A stretch of DNA of 10,511 bases from Lichenicola sp964248625. GTDB taxonomy: Bacteria; Pseudomonadota; Alphaproteobacteria; Acetobacterales; Acetobacteraceae. Location of the stretch: NCBI GenBank assembly GCA_964248625.1, contig CAXTZG010000114.1, positions 1 to 10,511 of the forward strand, written 5' to 3'. The position numbers and the translations under genes were made by a program. The notes under the pieces were generated by a model. It saw nothing but the letters and a program-made list of their open reading frames with translations, was not told the DNA's origin and did no database searches. Below are positions 1-6,694 of the stretch, piece after piece. Within the stretch, counting starts at the first letter, position 1; each line of letters begins with the position of its first letter.

Positions 1-125
1 TCGAGCGCACCTTCGCCTGGATCAACCGCTACCGCCGGCTCGTGACGCGCTACGAACGCAGAAGTGACATCCACCGCGCCTTCACCACGCTCGCCTGCTC
101 ACTCATCTGCTTCAACAGACTGTAG
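1..125 (+). CDS. IS5-family transposase, C-terminal fragment (cut by window edge)
   Basis: An open frame from base 3 to the TAG at 123-125 encodes the last 40 residues of a DDE transposase. The stretch ERTFAWINRYRRLVTRYER is the well-known end of IS5-family (IS427/IS1031-like) transposases: its glutamate is the third acidic residue of the DDE triad and is followed by the W-x-x-x-YRRL-x-x-RYE signature. The protein then ends in ACSLICFNRL, as usual for the family. The bases just after the stop (about 126-145, containing GTGTTTTGAAAGG) probably hold the right end of the element. The left part lies outside the window, so it cannot be judged whether the element is intact. The fragment itself shows no damage. 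Confidence 0.85.
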   Translation, partial: ERTFAWINRYRRLVTRYERRSDIHRAFTTLACSLICFNRL

Positions 126-204
126 CGTGTTTTGAAAGGCGTTCTTACGCCAGTGACGGATCTGGTGGCCGCCGGGAGGCTGACGTAACGAGCGCAGCGG
201 CGGC

Positions 205-760
205 GTGCTGAACCGCACCCGCCTGCCCAGCGACATCATCGCGTTCGTGGTGTTCTGCCGGCTCCGCGACCGGCTGACGCCCCGCGACCTGAGCGAGATC
301 ATGGCGCTGCGCGGGATCGACCTTTGTCACGAGGCCGTTCGGGAACTGGAAGGCAAAGCTGCTGCCGGTGACGTGCGACACGCTGCGCAAGCGCCGTCCT
401 GGCTTGCGACGCGGACCCGGAGCGAGCTGGCACGTCGACGAGACTTGCCTGAAGGTCGCAGCCGCTGGACCTACCTCTACCGGGCGATCGATCGAGACGG
501 CAACCTGATCGGCGCCATGCTGGGCGAGCACCGCGACATGAGGGCGATCCGCAGCATGCTGGGCAGGACGGTCCGCCACCGGCACCAGCGCCACCCTCAA
601 CAACCGTCTCGCGGCTTCAAGAGCCACGATGTCGCCCACCGCTTCTGCCGCGAGCAAGGCGAACTCCGGGATTTCCTCCGCCTCCGACGTCGTCACAACC
701 AGCCCGTCTCCGCCTCCCTCCGCCGCTTTCGCTTCGGAAAAGGCGTTGCGACTTTACAAC
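205..760 (+). pseudogene. Decayed IS6-family transposase with frameshifts and internal deletions
   Basis: Pieces of an IS6-type transposase can be read in order but in different frames. The N-terminal part (205 to about 340) contains RLTPRDLSEIMALRGIDLCH and then HEAVRE. A shifted frame (about 341-460) gives NWKAKLLPVTCDTLRKRRPG and SWHVDETCLKV, where the D of VDET is the first catalytic Asp. The original frame then returns (about 463-560) with RWTYLYRAIDRDGNLIGAML. The segment that should hold the second Asp (TDGHDxYPRAI in relatives) is missing. A scrap reading LNNRL (about 594-609) should be followed by the EQDHR catalytic Glu, but that is deleted too. The C-terminal part (612 to about 745) reads RGFKSHDVAHRFCREQGELR and RRRHNQPVSA. 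With two of three catalytic residues gone the gene is dead. One long frame stays open through most of it, which could mislead automatic annotation. Family relatives are about 230-240 residues. Confidence 0.85.
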
Positions 761-824
761 CGACCAGGCTCGGGACTAAACGCGCTATTGCCGACAATCA
801 GACAGAAGCACGGGGATTGGCGTC

Positions 825-1586
825 ATGCAGCCCGACATACGCACTGCGATCGTCACCGGTGCCGCCTCGCTTCGCGGCATCGGCCGCCGCACGGCCGACA
901 CGCTCGCCGCAGAAGGCTGGGCCATCGCGATCCTTGACCTCGATGGGGACGCGGCAGCGCAGGCCGCCGCAGACATCGCGAGACGCCGCGGCGTTCAGGC
1001 GCTCGGCCTGCGCTGTGACGTCACCGTGGAATCCGAACTCGAGAGCGCCTTCGCCACGGTCGAGGCGGACCTGCCGCCGGTCGGCGCGCTGGTGAACAAT
1101 GCCGGCGTCACCTCGCCGACGCGCTTCAGCGACGTCACGGTGATGGAATGGGACCGGGTGATGCGCATCAACGTGCAGGGCTCGTTCCTCGCGACGCGCC
1201 GGGCGATGCCGGGTATGGTCGCCCGCGGCTTCGGTCGCGTCGTGATGCTGTCCTCCGTGTCTGCGGAGCGCGGCGGCGGCGTGTTCGGCGGCGTCGCCTA
1301 TTCTGCCGCCAAGGCGGCGCTGCTCGGCTTCGCCCGGGCGTTGGCGCGTGAAGTCGGTCCGCATGGCGTCACCGTGAACGCGGTGGCCCCCGGGCTGATC
1401 GACACCGACATCACTGCCGGCAAGCTCGATCCCGAGCGCAAGGCGAGGCTGGTCGCCGAGGTGCCGATGAGCCGCTCCGGCACTACGGAGGACGTAGCAG
1501 ACGTGATCGCCTTCCTGTGCCGGCCGTCCACCTCCTACGTCACCGGCGCCACCTGGGACATCAACGGCGGCTCGCACATCCACTGA
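825..1586 (+). CDS. NAD(P)-dependent short-chain dehydrogenase/reductase (SDR)
   Basis: A complete classical SDR of 253 residues, the usual family length, oxidising an alcohol or reducing a ketone in the cytoplasm. Visible landmarks are the glycine-rich nucleotide loop TGAASLRGIG (11-20), the acidic residue D38 at the end of the second strand (favouring NAD over NADP), NNAG (91-94), N116, a catalytic Ser at 143/144, Y159 and K163 of the YxxxK pair, and the AVAPGLIDTD segment (187-196). The C-terminus GATWDINGGSHIH is typical of FabG-like enzymes. The loop is two residues longer than the usual TGxxxGIG. The ATG is preceded by GGGGA at 812-816, eight bases upstream. It heads an operon with a hydroxy-acid-type permease and a TIM-barrel isomerase, so a role in oxidising an imported hydroxy acid or polyol is inferred. 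The exact substrate cannot be read from the sequence; FabG itself is unlikely in this context. Confidence 0.9.
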   Translation: MQPDIRTAIVTGAASLRGIGRRTADTLAAEGWAIAILDLDGDAAAQAAADIARRRGVQALGLRCDVTVESELESAFATVEADLPPVGALVNNAGVTSPTRFSDVTVMEWDRVMRINVQGSFLATRRAMPGMVARGFGRVVMLSSVSAERGGGVFGGVAYSAAKAALLGFARALAREVGPHGVTVNAVAPGLIDTDITAGKLDPERKARLVAEVPMSRSGTTEDVADVIAFLCRPSTSYVTGATWDINGGSHIH

Positions 1587-1637
1587 TTTTTCCCACTGGT
1601 CCCTTTTTCCGATCTTTGGCACGGCGGAGCGATCCCG

Positions 1638-3221
1638 ATGGTCCGGCAGGTCGCGGCACCCGTTCTCGGCTCGCTCGCCTGGTCGTCCACGGTGGCGCTC
1701 GTCCCGATCCTGGTGCTGTTCGCCCTGCTCGGCCTTGCCGGCTGGCGTGCCGAGCGGGCCGCCGGCGCCGCACTCGTCGCCGCCCTCCTCGTCGCCGTGC
1801 TGGTCTACGGCGTCGGCTTGCTCCCGGCACTCGACATGGCAGCACTTGGCGCCGCGTTCGGCCTGGTTTCGGTCGCCTGGGTGATCCTAAACGCGATCTG
1901 GATCTACGATCTCACCGTCAGGAGCGGTCATTTCGACGCGCTGCGCCAAGCCTTCGCCCGCGTCGGCGGGCCGCGTCCGGTGCAGGTGCTGCTGATCGCC
2001 TACGGCTTCGGCGGCCTGCTCGAAGGCCTGATCGGCGCTGGCGCGCCGGTCGCGATCTGCGGCGCCATGCTGGTCTCGGCCGGGCTGGCGCCGTTGGAAG
2101 CGGCGGTCTGCGCCTTGATCGCCGACTCCGTTCCCGTGGCGTTCGGGACCCTGGCACTGCCGATCGTCGCCCTGTCCTCGGCAACCGGCCTGCCGTTCGA
2201 GGCGCTCGGCGCCACCGTCGGCCGGCAGACGCCGCTTCTCGCCGCCCTGGTGCCCTTCATCCTCCTGTTCCTGGTCGACGGCGCACGCGGGCTGCGCCTG
2301 CACGGGAAGGTGGCGCTGTTCGCCGGACTGTCGTTCGGCGCAGCGCAGTTCGCGGTGTCGAACTACCTGTCGGTCAAGCTCGCCGACGTCGTGGCGGCAC
2401 TCGCAGCCTCGACCGTGATCATGCTCTGCGCGCGCGGCACCGGGGAGGCGTCCGGTGGCCGGCACGGACGCGAAACGCTGCTGGCCCTGTCGCCCTACGG
2501 CCTCATCATCCTGGTTTTCGTCCTCACCCAGATCCCTGCGATCGCGCGCCTGCTGCGACTTGCCCGGATCTCCTTCCCGTGGCCCGGCCTTGCCGTCTTC
2601 CTTCCCGACAACACCCACGTGCCCACCGCCTTTCGCCTCGACCTGCTCGGCACCACCGGGACGCTGCTGCTGCTTGCCGGCCTCCTCGCCGCCGCCGTGC
2701 TGCGGATCGGGCCCGCGGACGCCTGGCGCTCGTATCGCGACACCGCTCGCGGGATCGGCAGCGCCGTGCTGACCGTGATGGCGATCTTCGCGCTCGCCTT
2801 TGTCGCCAACCTGTCCGGCCAGACCCGGACCATGGGACTGCTGCTGGCGGGCCTCGGCCCGATCGGCTTCGCGCTCGCCTCGCCGCTGATCGGTTGGATC
2901 GGCTCCGCCCTCACCGGCTCCGACTCCTCCTCCAACGTCCTGTTCGGCGGCCTCCAGGTGGTCGCCGCCAAGAGCGTCGGCATTCCGCCCGTGCTCGCGG
3001 CCGCCGCGAACTCCTCGGGCGGTGTCGTCGCCAAGGCGATCAGCGTGCAGAGCCTCGCCGTCGCCTCCGCCACCGTCTCGCTGGTCGGCCGGGAAGCCGC
3101 CATCCTGCGCCGGGTGATCGGCTGGAGCGTGCTGCTGCTGGCGCTGATGTGCCTGCTCAACCTCCTGGAGTCGCTGCCGCCGGTCGCAGCGTTGGTGGTG
3201 CCGCGCGTGGCCGGATCCTGA
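1638..3221 (+). CDS. L-lactate permease (LctP) family transporter
   Basis: A 527-residue inner-membrane protein with about 12-13 hydrophobic segments, slightly shorter than E. coli LldP (about 550). It carries the hallmarks of the LctP family, whose characterised members carry lactate, glycolate and related 2-hydroxy acids, probably with protons. These are SGHFDALRQAF (96-106), LLIAYGFGGLLEGLIGAGAP (118-137, family form AFxFGAFLEGxAGFGAP), IADSVPVAFGTLALPI (161-176), TGSDSSSNVLFGGLQ (426-440) and AAANSSGGVVAKAISVQSLA (455-474). The ATG has GGAG eight bases upstream (1626-1629). The gene lies 51 bp after the dehydrogenase and 13 bp before the TIM-barrel gene, so all three are probably co-transcribed. 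Family membership is clear. The substrate is not: the neighbours are not lactate dehydrogenases, and a less common hydroxy acid or sugar acid is possible. Confidence 0.9.
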   Translation: MVRQVAAPVLGSLAWSSTVALVPILVLFALLGLAGWRAERAAGAALVAALLVAVLVYGVGLLPALDMAALGAAFGLVSVAWVILNAIWIYDLTVRSGHFDALRQAFARVGGPRPVQVLLIAYGFGGLLEGLIGAGAPVAICGAMLVSAGLAPLEAAVCALIADSVPVAFGTLALPIVALSSATGLPFEALGATVGRQTPLLAALVPFILLFLVDGARGLRLHGKVALFAGLSFGAAQFAVSNYLSVKLADVVAALAASTVIMLCARGTGEASGGRHGRETLLALSPYGLIILVFVLTQIPAIARLLRLARISFPWPGLAVFLPDNTHVPTAFRLDLLGTTGTLLLLAGLLAAAVLRIGPADAWRSYRDTARGIGSAVLTVMAIFALAFVANLSGQTRTMGLLLAGLGPIGFALASPLIGWIGSALTGSDSSSNVLFGGLQVVAAKSVGIPPVLAAAANSSGGVVAKAISVQSLAVASATVSLVGREAAILRRVIGWSVLLLALMCLLNLLESLPPVAALVVPRVAGS

Positions 3222-3234
3222 GGAGACCAGCGAC

Positions 3235-4077
3235 ATGGACCGGATCGTGTCGGTATCCACCGCCCCGTACGACGGCTGGGATCCGCCTGCCCTGCTCGAC
3301 AGCCTGGCTCGCTGCGGCGCCACCCACGTCGAGCCCGCCTTCATCGTCGGCTATACCGAGCCCTTCGACGAGGATGCGTTCTCGGACGCGAACACCCGCC
3401 GCTACGCCGGCTGGCTGCGGGAGTCCGGCCTAAGCTGCCACGCCGTGTCCTCGCACATCGACCTCGGCGGCCCGGATGCGGTCACCGTGTTCCGCGGCCG
3501 GATGGACTTCGCGCGCCGGCTCGGAGCTGCCGTGATCAACACCAACGCTGCCGTGCGTGCCAACGAGACGGCGTTCCTTCGCAACGTCGAGCCGATCTTG
3601 CGCCACGCGGAGCAGCTCGGCCTGGTGATCGGGCTCGAGAACCCCGGCGACGGTTGTCCGAACCTGATCGACGTCGCAGCGGACGGCATCGCGCTGTTGC
3701 GGCGGATCGGCTCGTCCCGCCTGCGCCTGAACTACGACGCCGCCAACACCGCCAGCCACCGCCCCGGGCTCGACGCGATCGCGGACGCCGTCGCGGCGCT
3801 ACCGTTCTGCGCCCACCTGCACCTGAAGGCGGTGCGTCGGACCGCGAACGGCTGGTTCAACGTGCCGCTCGGCGAGGGCGACGATGACGGGGGCCCGCTC
3901 TTCACCGCACTCGCCGCTCGGCCCGACCTGCCGCTCGGCATCGAGCTGCCGCTGCGCATGCACCGGGGTCCGGACGCGCAGCCATGGCGTCGGGTGGCGC
4001 GGCTGGAGCCTTCGGCGATCGAGGACGCTGTCCGCCGCTCGCTGACCCTGGTCTTGGCGCGCCTCATGCCTGAATAA
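3235..4077 (+). CDS. Xylose-isomerase-like TIM-barrel protein (sugar phosphate isomerase/epimerase type)
   Basis: A complete 280-residue protein of the AP-endonuclease-2/xylose-isomerase TIM-barrel superfamily, whose members mostly isomerise or epimerise sugars and keto-sugars with a divalent metal. The expected acidic and histidine ligands sit at strand ends: E33 (HVEPAF), H74 (VSSHIDLGG), E135 (IGLENPGDG), D168 (LNYDAANT), H194/H196 (AHLHLK) and E237 (LGIELPLRM). The E-D-H-E set matches the metal site of the family, so an active enzyme is likely. The start is supported by a strong GAGGAG that overlaps the stop codon of the permease gene, giving close translational coupling. It is the last gene of the operon. 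Isomerisation or epimerisation of the product of the dehydrogenase, or of the imported compound, is the simplest reading. Dehydratases and hydrolases also occur in this fold, so the reaction remains open. Confidence 0.85.
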   Translation: MDRIVSVSTAPYDGWDPPALLDSLARCGATHVEPAFIVGYTEPFDEDAFSDANTRRYAGWLRESGLSCHAVSSHIDLGGPDAVTVFRGRMDFARRLGAAVINTNAAVRANETAFLRNVEPILRHAEQLGLVIGLENPGDGCPNLIDVAADGIALLRRIGSSRLRLNYDAANTASHRPGLDAIADAVAALPFCAHLHLKAVRRTANGWFNVPLGEGDDDGGPLFTALAARPDLPLGIELPLRMHRGPDAQPWRRVARLEPSAIEDAVRRSLTLVLARLMPE

Positions 4078-4116
4078 AGTGTGCGACAACCACACCTGGT
4101 TTCCGAAAGTCAGTAG

Positions 4117-4350
4117 TTTGACCGAGATGGTCAGCCCGCCGGCTGGCTCGACCGGCGGGCATTGCTTCTGGCCGGCGATGACGCGGACGCAAGAAAGGTT
4201 GTCGCTGACCTCCATGACCAGTCTGGTTTTGATCCGGTCGATGTCGGCCTTCTCTCTGAAGGCGGGCGCTTCCAGACCGAGACCCCGGTCTATTGCATCC
4301 GCTTCAACCGCGAGTGGATCAGACGCGCCCTGGCCGAAGCAACCCGGTAG
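4117..4350 (+). pseudogene. C-terminal remnant of an NADPH:F420-reductase-like oxidoreductase
   Basis: From a TAG at 4114-4116 the frame is open to the TAG at 4348-4350. It contains LLLAGDDADARKVVADLHDQ, SGFDPVDVGLLSEGGRF and TPVYCIRFN. This is the conserved tail of the 'NADP oxidoreductase, coenzyme F420-dependent' family (AGDDxxAKxxVxxLxxxxGFDPVDxGxLxxG, then TPVY). The N-terminal Rossmann domain with its GxGxxG loop, about 130-150 residues, is absent. The space between the preceding TIM-barrel stop (4077) and the remnant is only about 40 bp. A TTG at 4162 could in principle start a 62-residue peptide, but no function is expected from the tail alone. The best reading is the leftover of a gene removed by a deletion or recombination that placed the TIM-barrel operon next to it. 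Confidence 0.65.
4134..4160 (+). terminator. Perfect 9-bp GC hairpin after the TIM-barrel gene (terminator-like)
   Basis: GCCCGCCGG (4134-4142) is the exact reverse complement of CCGGCGGGC (4152-4160), with a nine-base loop. It begins 57 bases after the stop of the third operon gene and is followed by ATTGCTTC, only weakly T-rich. It could end the operon transcript, but it also lies inside the remnant coding frame of the F420-reductase-like tail, where GC-rich palindromes can arise by chance. Confidence 0.35.
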
Positions 4351-4522
4351 CTGTAGCGAAGGGATCAGCGTCCGCTTTGCAAGCTACCCGCAAAAGCAAA
4401 CCATACGACTTACGTGTTTGGTCCCGGTATGAGGTGACGCGGGCAGTCTCCGGAAGGCGAAACGCACACGTCCGGACGCCAATCGAAACGTATCGGAGCG
4501 AGCTTACGAGATCGATCGACAT
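4351..4522. other. Short gap between convergent genes, nothing recognised
   Basis: This stretch lies between the stop of the + strand gene remnant and the stop of the minus-strand kinase. It is less GC-rich than its surroundings. I see no tRNA, no convincing terminator with a T-tract and no coding frame with recognisable content. Confidence 0.5.
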
Positions 4523-6685
4523 TCAGTTCGAAATCAGTTCCTTGATCCGGCTGGCCAGGGCCTCCATCGTGAAGGGCTTGGTCAGCACATGCATGCCCGG
4601 ATCGAGATGGCCGTGGCTGAGCACGGCGTTCTCGGCATAGCCGGTGATAAACAACACCTTCAGGTCGTGCCGCGCCACCCGTGCCGCGTCCGCTACCTGC
4701 CGCCCGTTCATACCGCCGGGCAGGCCGACGTCGGTCACCAACAGGTCGACTCTCGCGTCGGATCGCAGCACCTTGAGCCCGGCTACACCATCGGCCGCCG
4801 TGATCGCCGTGTATCCGAGATCTTCCAGTACCTCGGCCACCAGCATCCGTACCGTGGGCTCGTCGTCGACCACCAGCACCGTCTGGCCGTCTTCGGCGCG
4901 CGGGGCATCGGCAAGCTCAGGGGCCAGCTCGGCCGTTTCCGCTTCGCCGAGGTGCCGCGGCAAGTAGAGGCACACCATCGTGCCCTGCCCGATTTCAGAA
5001 TAGATCCTCACCAGCCCGCCGGACTGCTTCGCGAAACCATAGATCATGGAAAGCCCAAGGCCGGTGCCCTGGCCGATCGGCTTCGTCGTGAAGAACGGGT
5101 CGAAGGCCTTGGCGATCACCTCAGGCGTCATGCCCGTGCCGCTGTCAGACACGCAGAGCGACATGTACTGTCCGGGCGGCAGGTCGCGATCCTGTGCCAT
5201 GCGCTCGTCCAACCAGCGGTTGTTGGTCTCGATGATGAGCTTGCCGCCATCCGGCATCGCGTCGCGGGCATTGATGCACAGGTTCAGCAGCGCATTCTCG
5301 AGCTGTCCCGGGTCCACCAATGTCGGCCACAACCCATCGGCGGCTGCCATCGGCTCCACCGTGATCTCCGGTCCGACCGTGCGCCGGATCAGTTCCTCCA
5401 TCCCGCCCACGAGGCGGTTCACGTCCGTGGGCTTGGGGTCGAGCGTCTGCCGTCGCGAGAAGGCCAGCAGCCGGTGCGTGAGCGCTGCCGCTCGCTTGGC
5501 AGCACTCTGGGCGGCGTTGACGTAGCGGTCCACGTCGTTGATCCGGCCCTGGGCGATGCGGGTCTGCAGCAGCTCCAGGCTGCCGGTCACGCCGGTCAGC
5601 AGGTTGTTGAAATCATGCGCCAGGCCTCCCGTAAGCTGGCCCACCGCCTCCATCTTCTGGCTTTGCCGCAGCTGCTCCTCAAGTTCGCGCTGCCTCGTCA
5701 CTTCGATCCCGACGCCAAGGCGCCGTACAGGCCGACCCGTGTCATCGACATAGGTATGCCCGCGCGACAGCAGCCAGCGCGTCCGACCGTCAGGATGCCG
5801 GATACGGTACTGCAGCTCAAAGTCCCCGGCCCGCTCAAGCTCGTTCATCAACGCGGCCTCCAGTTGGGGCACGTCGTCGGGATGGACGTTGGCCAGGAAG
5901 TTCTGCCGGCTGATACCGACCGCTCCCTGTTGGGCATCGACGCCGTAGAGGTCGGCAACGGCCGCACTGCAGAAGTAGCGTCCGGTCGCGACGTCATAGT
6001 TCCACGCCCCCACACCGCCGACAGAGGTCAGCGCAAGACGGGTGAACTCCTCTGATTCTTGCAGGGCGCGCGTGCGTACCTCGACCTGCTGCTCCAGCGA
6101 CGCTGCGAGTTCGCGAAGCTCGTTCTCTGCACGGCGCCGCCGGACCGCCGAGCGGGTCCGCTCAAGCGCGTCATGCACAAACCCGAGCTCCTCGGCGCTC
6201 CAGTTCCTTGGCTCCGAGGCACTGGCGAACAGGACCGCGGCGATCCGCCCCTGCTCCATCAGCGGCATGTTCACCAGGGCCCTGATACCGAACGGCTCCA
6301 GGTTGGCTGCGATGATGCGCGCGTCGGTGTGGGTGTCGTGGACGATCACCGGCTCACCCCGGCGCAGATCCTCGTGATAGCAGCCGAAGGCCCGCATGTC
6401 GTGCCGACCGACGGTACTGTCCTGGCCCGGCAGTTCCGTCCAATCTCGATCGACCACGAAGGTTCGACCGTCATCGACCAGGAATCCGTATCCGGCGCGC
6501 TGCACCTTCAGGGTGCGGCCGATGGTTTCGGCTCCAGCGAACGCCATCTCGGCCGGGTTGCCCATATCGCGAAGCCGGTCGTCCAATTCCATCAACGCGG
6601 TCCGTCGGTCGTCGGCTGCCTTGCGCTGCGTCACCTCCGCAGAAAACATGGCAAAGCGGTCGTCCTGCAGGGGGAAGACACGCAC
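4523..6685 (-). CDS. Hybrid sensor histidine kinase, C-terminal part (GAF-PAS-HisKA-HATPase-REC) after an in-frame TAG
   Basis: Numbered from the GTG at 6685, the 720 residues hold the end of a PAS domain (1-25), a GAF domain (about 29-180), a short coiled stretch (183-210), a PAS domain (about 210-335, with HPDDVPQLEAAL and a C-terminal DxTxRQ-like end), and the HisKA H-box QKMEAVGQLTGGLAHDFNN with phosphoacceptor H357. They also hold a HATPase with N-box NLCINARDAM (N472), DSGTGM (514-519), DPFFTTK and GTGLGLS, and a receiver domain (602-717) with D607/D608, phosphoacceptor D652, T681 and K703. All kinase and receiver residues are intact, so this half could be a working soluble hybrid kinase. 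The GTG is only a formal start: no clear ribosome site precedes it, and it lies inside a PAS domain whose beginning is upstream in the same frame. The natural gene is 4523-7825. No membrane segment or DNA-binding output domain is present, so signalling probably goes through a separate partner. Confidence 0.85.
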   Translation of the reverse strand: MRVFPLQDDRFAMFSAEVTQRKAADDRRTALMELDDRLRDMGNPAEMAFAGAETIGRTLKVQRAGYGFLVDDGRTFVVDRDWTELPGQDSTVGRHDMRAFGCYHEDLRRGEPVIVHDTHTDARIIAANLEPFGIRALVNMPLMEQGRIAAVLFASASEPRNWSAEELGFVHDALERTRSAVRRRRAENELRELAASLEQQVEVRTRALQESEEFTRLALTSVGGVGAWNYDVATGRYFCSAAVADLYGVDAQQGAVGISRQNFLANVHPDDVPQLEAALMNELERAGDFELQYRIRHPDGRTRWLLSRGHTYVDDTGRPVRRLGVGIEVTRQRELEEQLRQSQKMEAVGQLTGGLAHDFNNLLTGVTGSLELLQTRIAQGRINDVDRYVNAAQSAAKRAAALTHRLLAFSRRQTLDPKPTDVNRLVGGMEELIRRTVGPEITVEPMAAADGLWPTLVDPGQLENALLNLCINARDAMPDGGKLIIETNNRWLDERMAQDRDLPPGQYMSLCVSDSGTGMTPEVIAKAFDPFFTTKPIGQGTGLGLSMIYGFAKQSGGLVRIYSEIGQGTMVCLYLPRHLGEAETAELAPELADAPRAEDGQTVLVVDDEPTVRMLVAEVLEDLGYTAITAADGVAGLKVLRSDARVDLLVTDVGLPGGMNGRQVADAARVARHDLKVLFITGYAENAVLSHGHLDPGMHVLTKPFTMEALASRIKELISN

Positions 6686-6691
6686 CTCGTA

Positions 6692-6694
6692 CTA
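6692..6694 (-). other. In-frame amber codon splitting the 4523-7825 kinase gene
   Basis: Reading the minus strand, the frame runs GLGR-TAG-YEVRVFPL with no shift, so the two kinase parts are one frame of 1101 codons counting both stop codons. In PAS domains of this type the sequence at this point is normally GRWYEVRVFPL: the tryptophan codon TGG would become TAG by one G-to-A change. This indicates a recent nonsense mutation, a base-call error or suppression. The codon lies within the third PAS domain, so neither half has that domain complete. Confidence 0.9.

Noticed and set aside
1887..3344. A 485-codon minus-strand frame opposite the permease
   Set aside because: Low-complexity Gln/Gly/Arg/Asp composition typical of antisense frames in GC-rich genes, with no recognisable domain.
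1517..3433. A 638-codon open frame on the + strand in a different frame over the permease gene
   Set aside because: It is a GC-rich shadow full of Arg, Ala and Pro without family motifs. The permease frame has clear LctP signatures over its whole length.
4351..4522. A tRNA or small RNA gene in the gap between the convergent genes
   Set aside because: No cloverleaf, no T-loop consensus and no strong terminator hairpin could be found by eye.
4589..6055. A 488-codon + strand open frame opposite the HisKA/HATPase/REC region
   Set aside because: Antisense to unmistakable kinase and receiver motifs; its His/Arg/Gln-rich content looks like a shadow.
6685..6694. TAG as a pyrrolysine codon
   Set aside because: Pyrrolysine is not expected in a PAS domain of an alphaproteobacterium, and the family residue here is tryptophan. 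A point mutation or base-call error explains it better.
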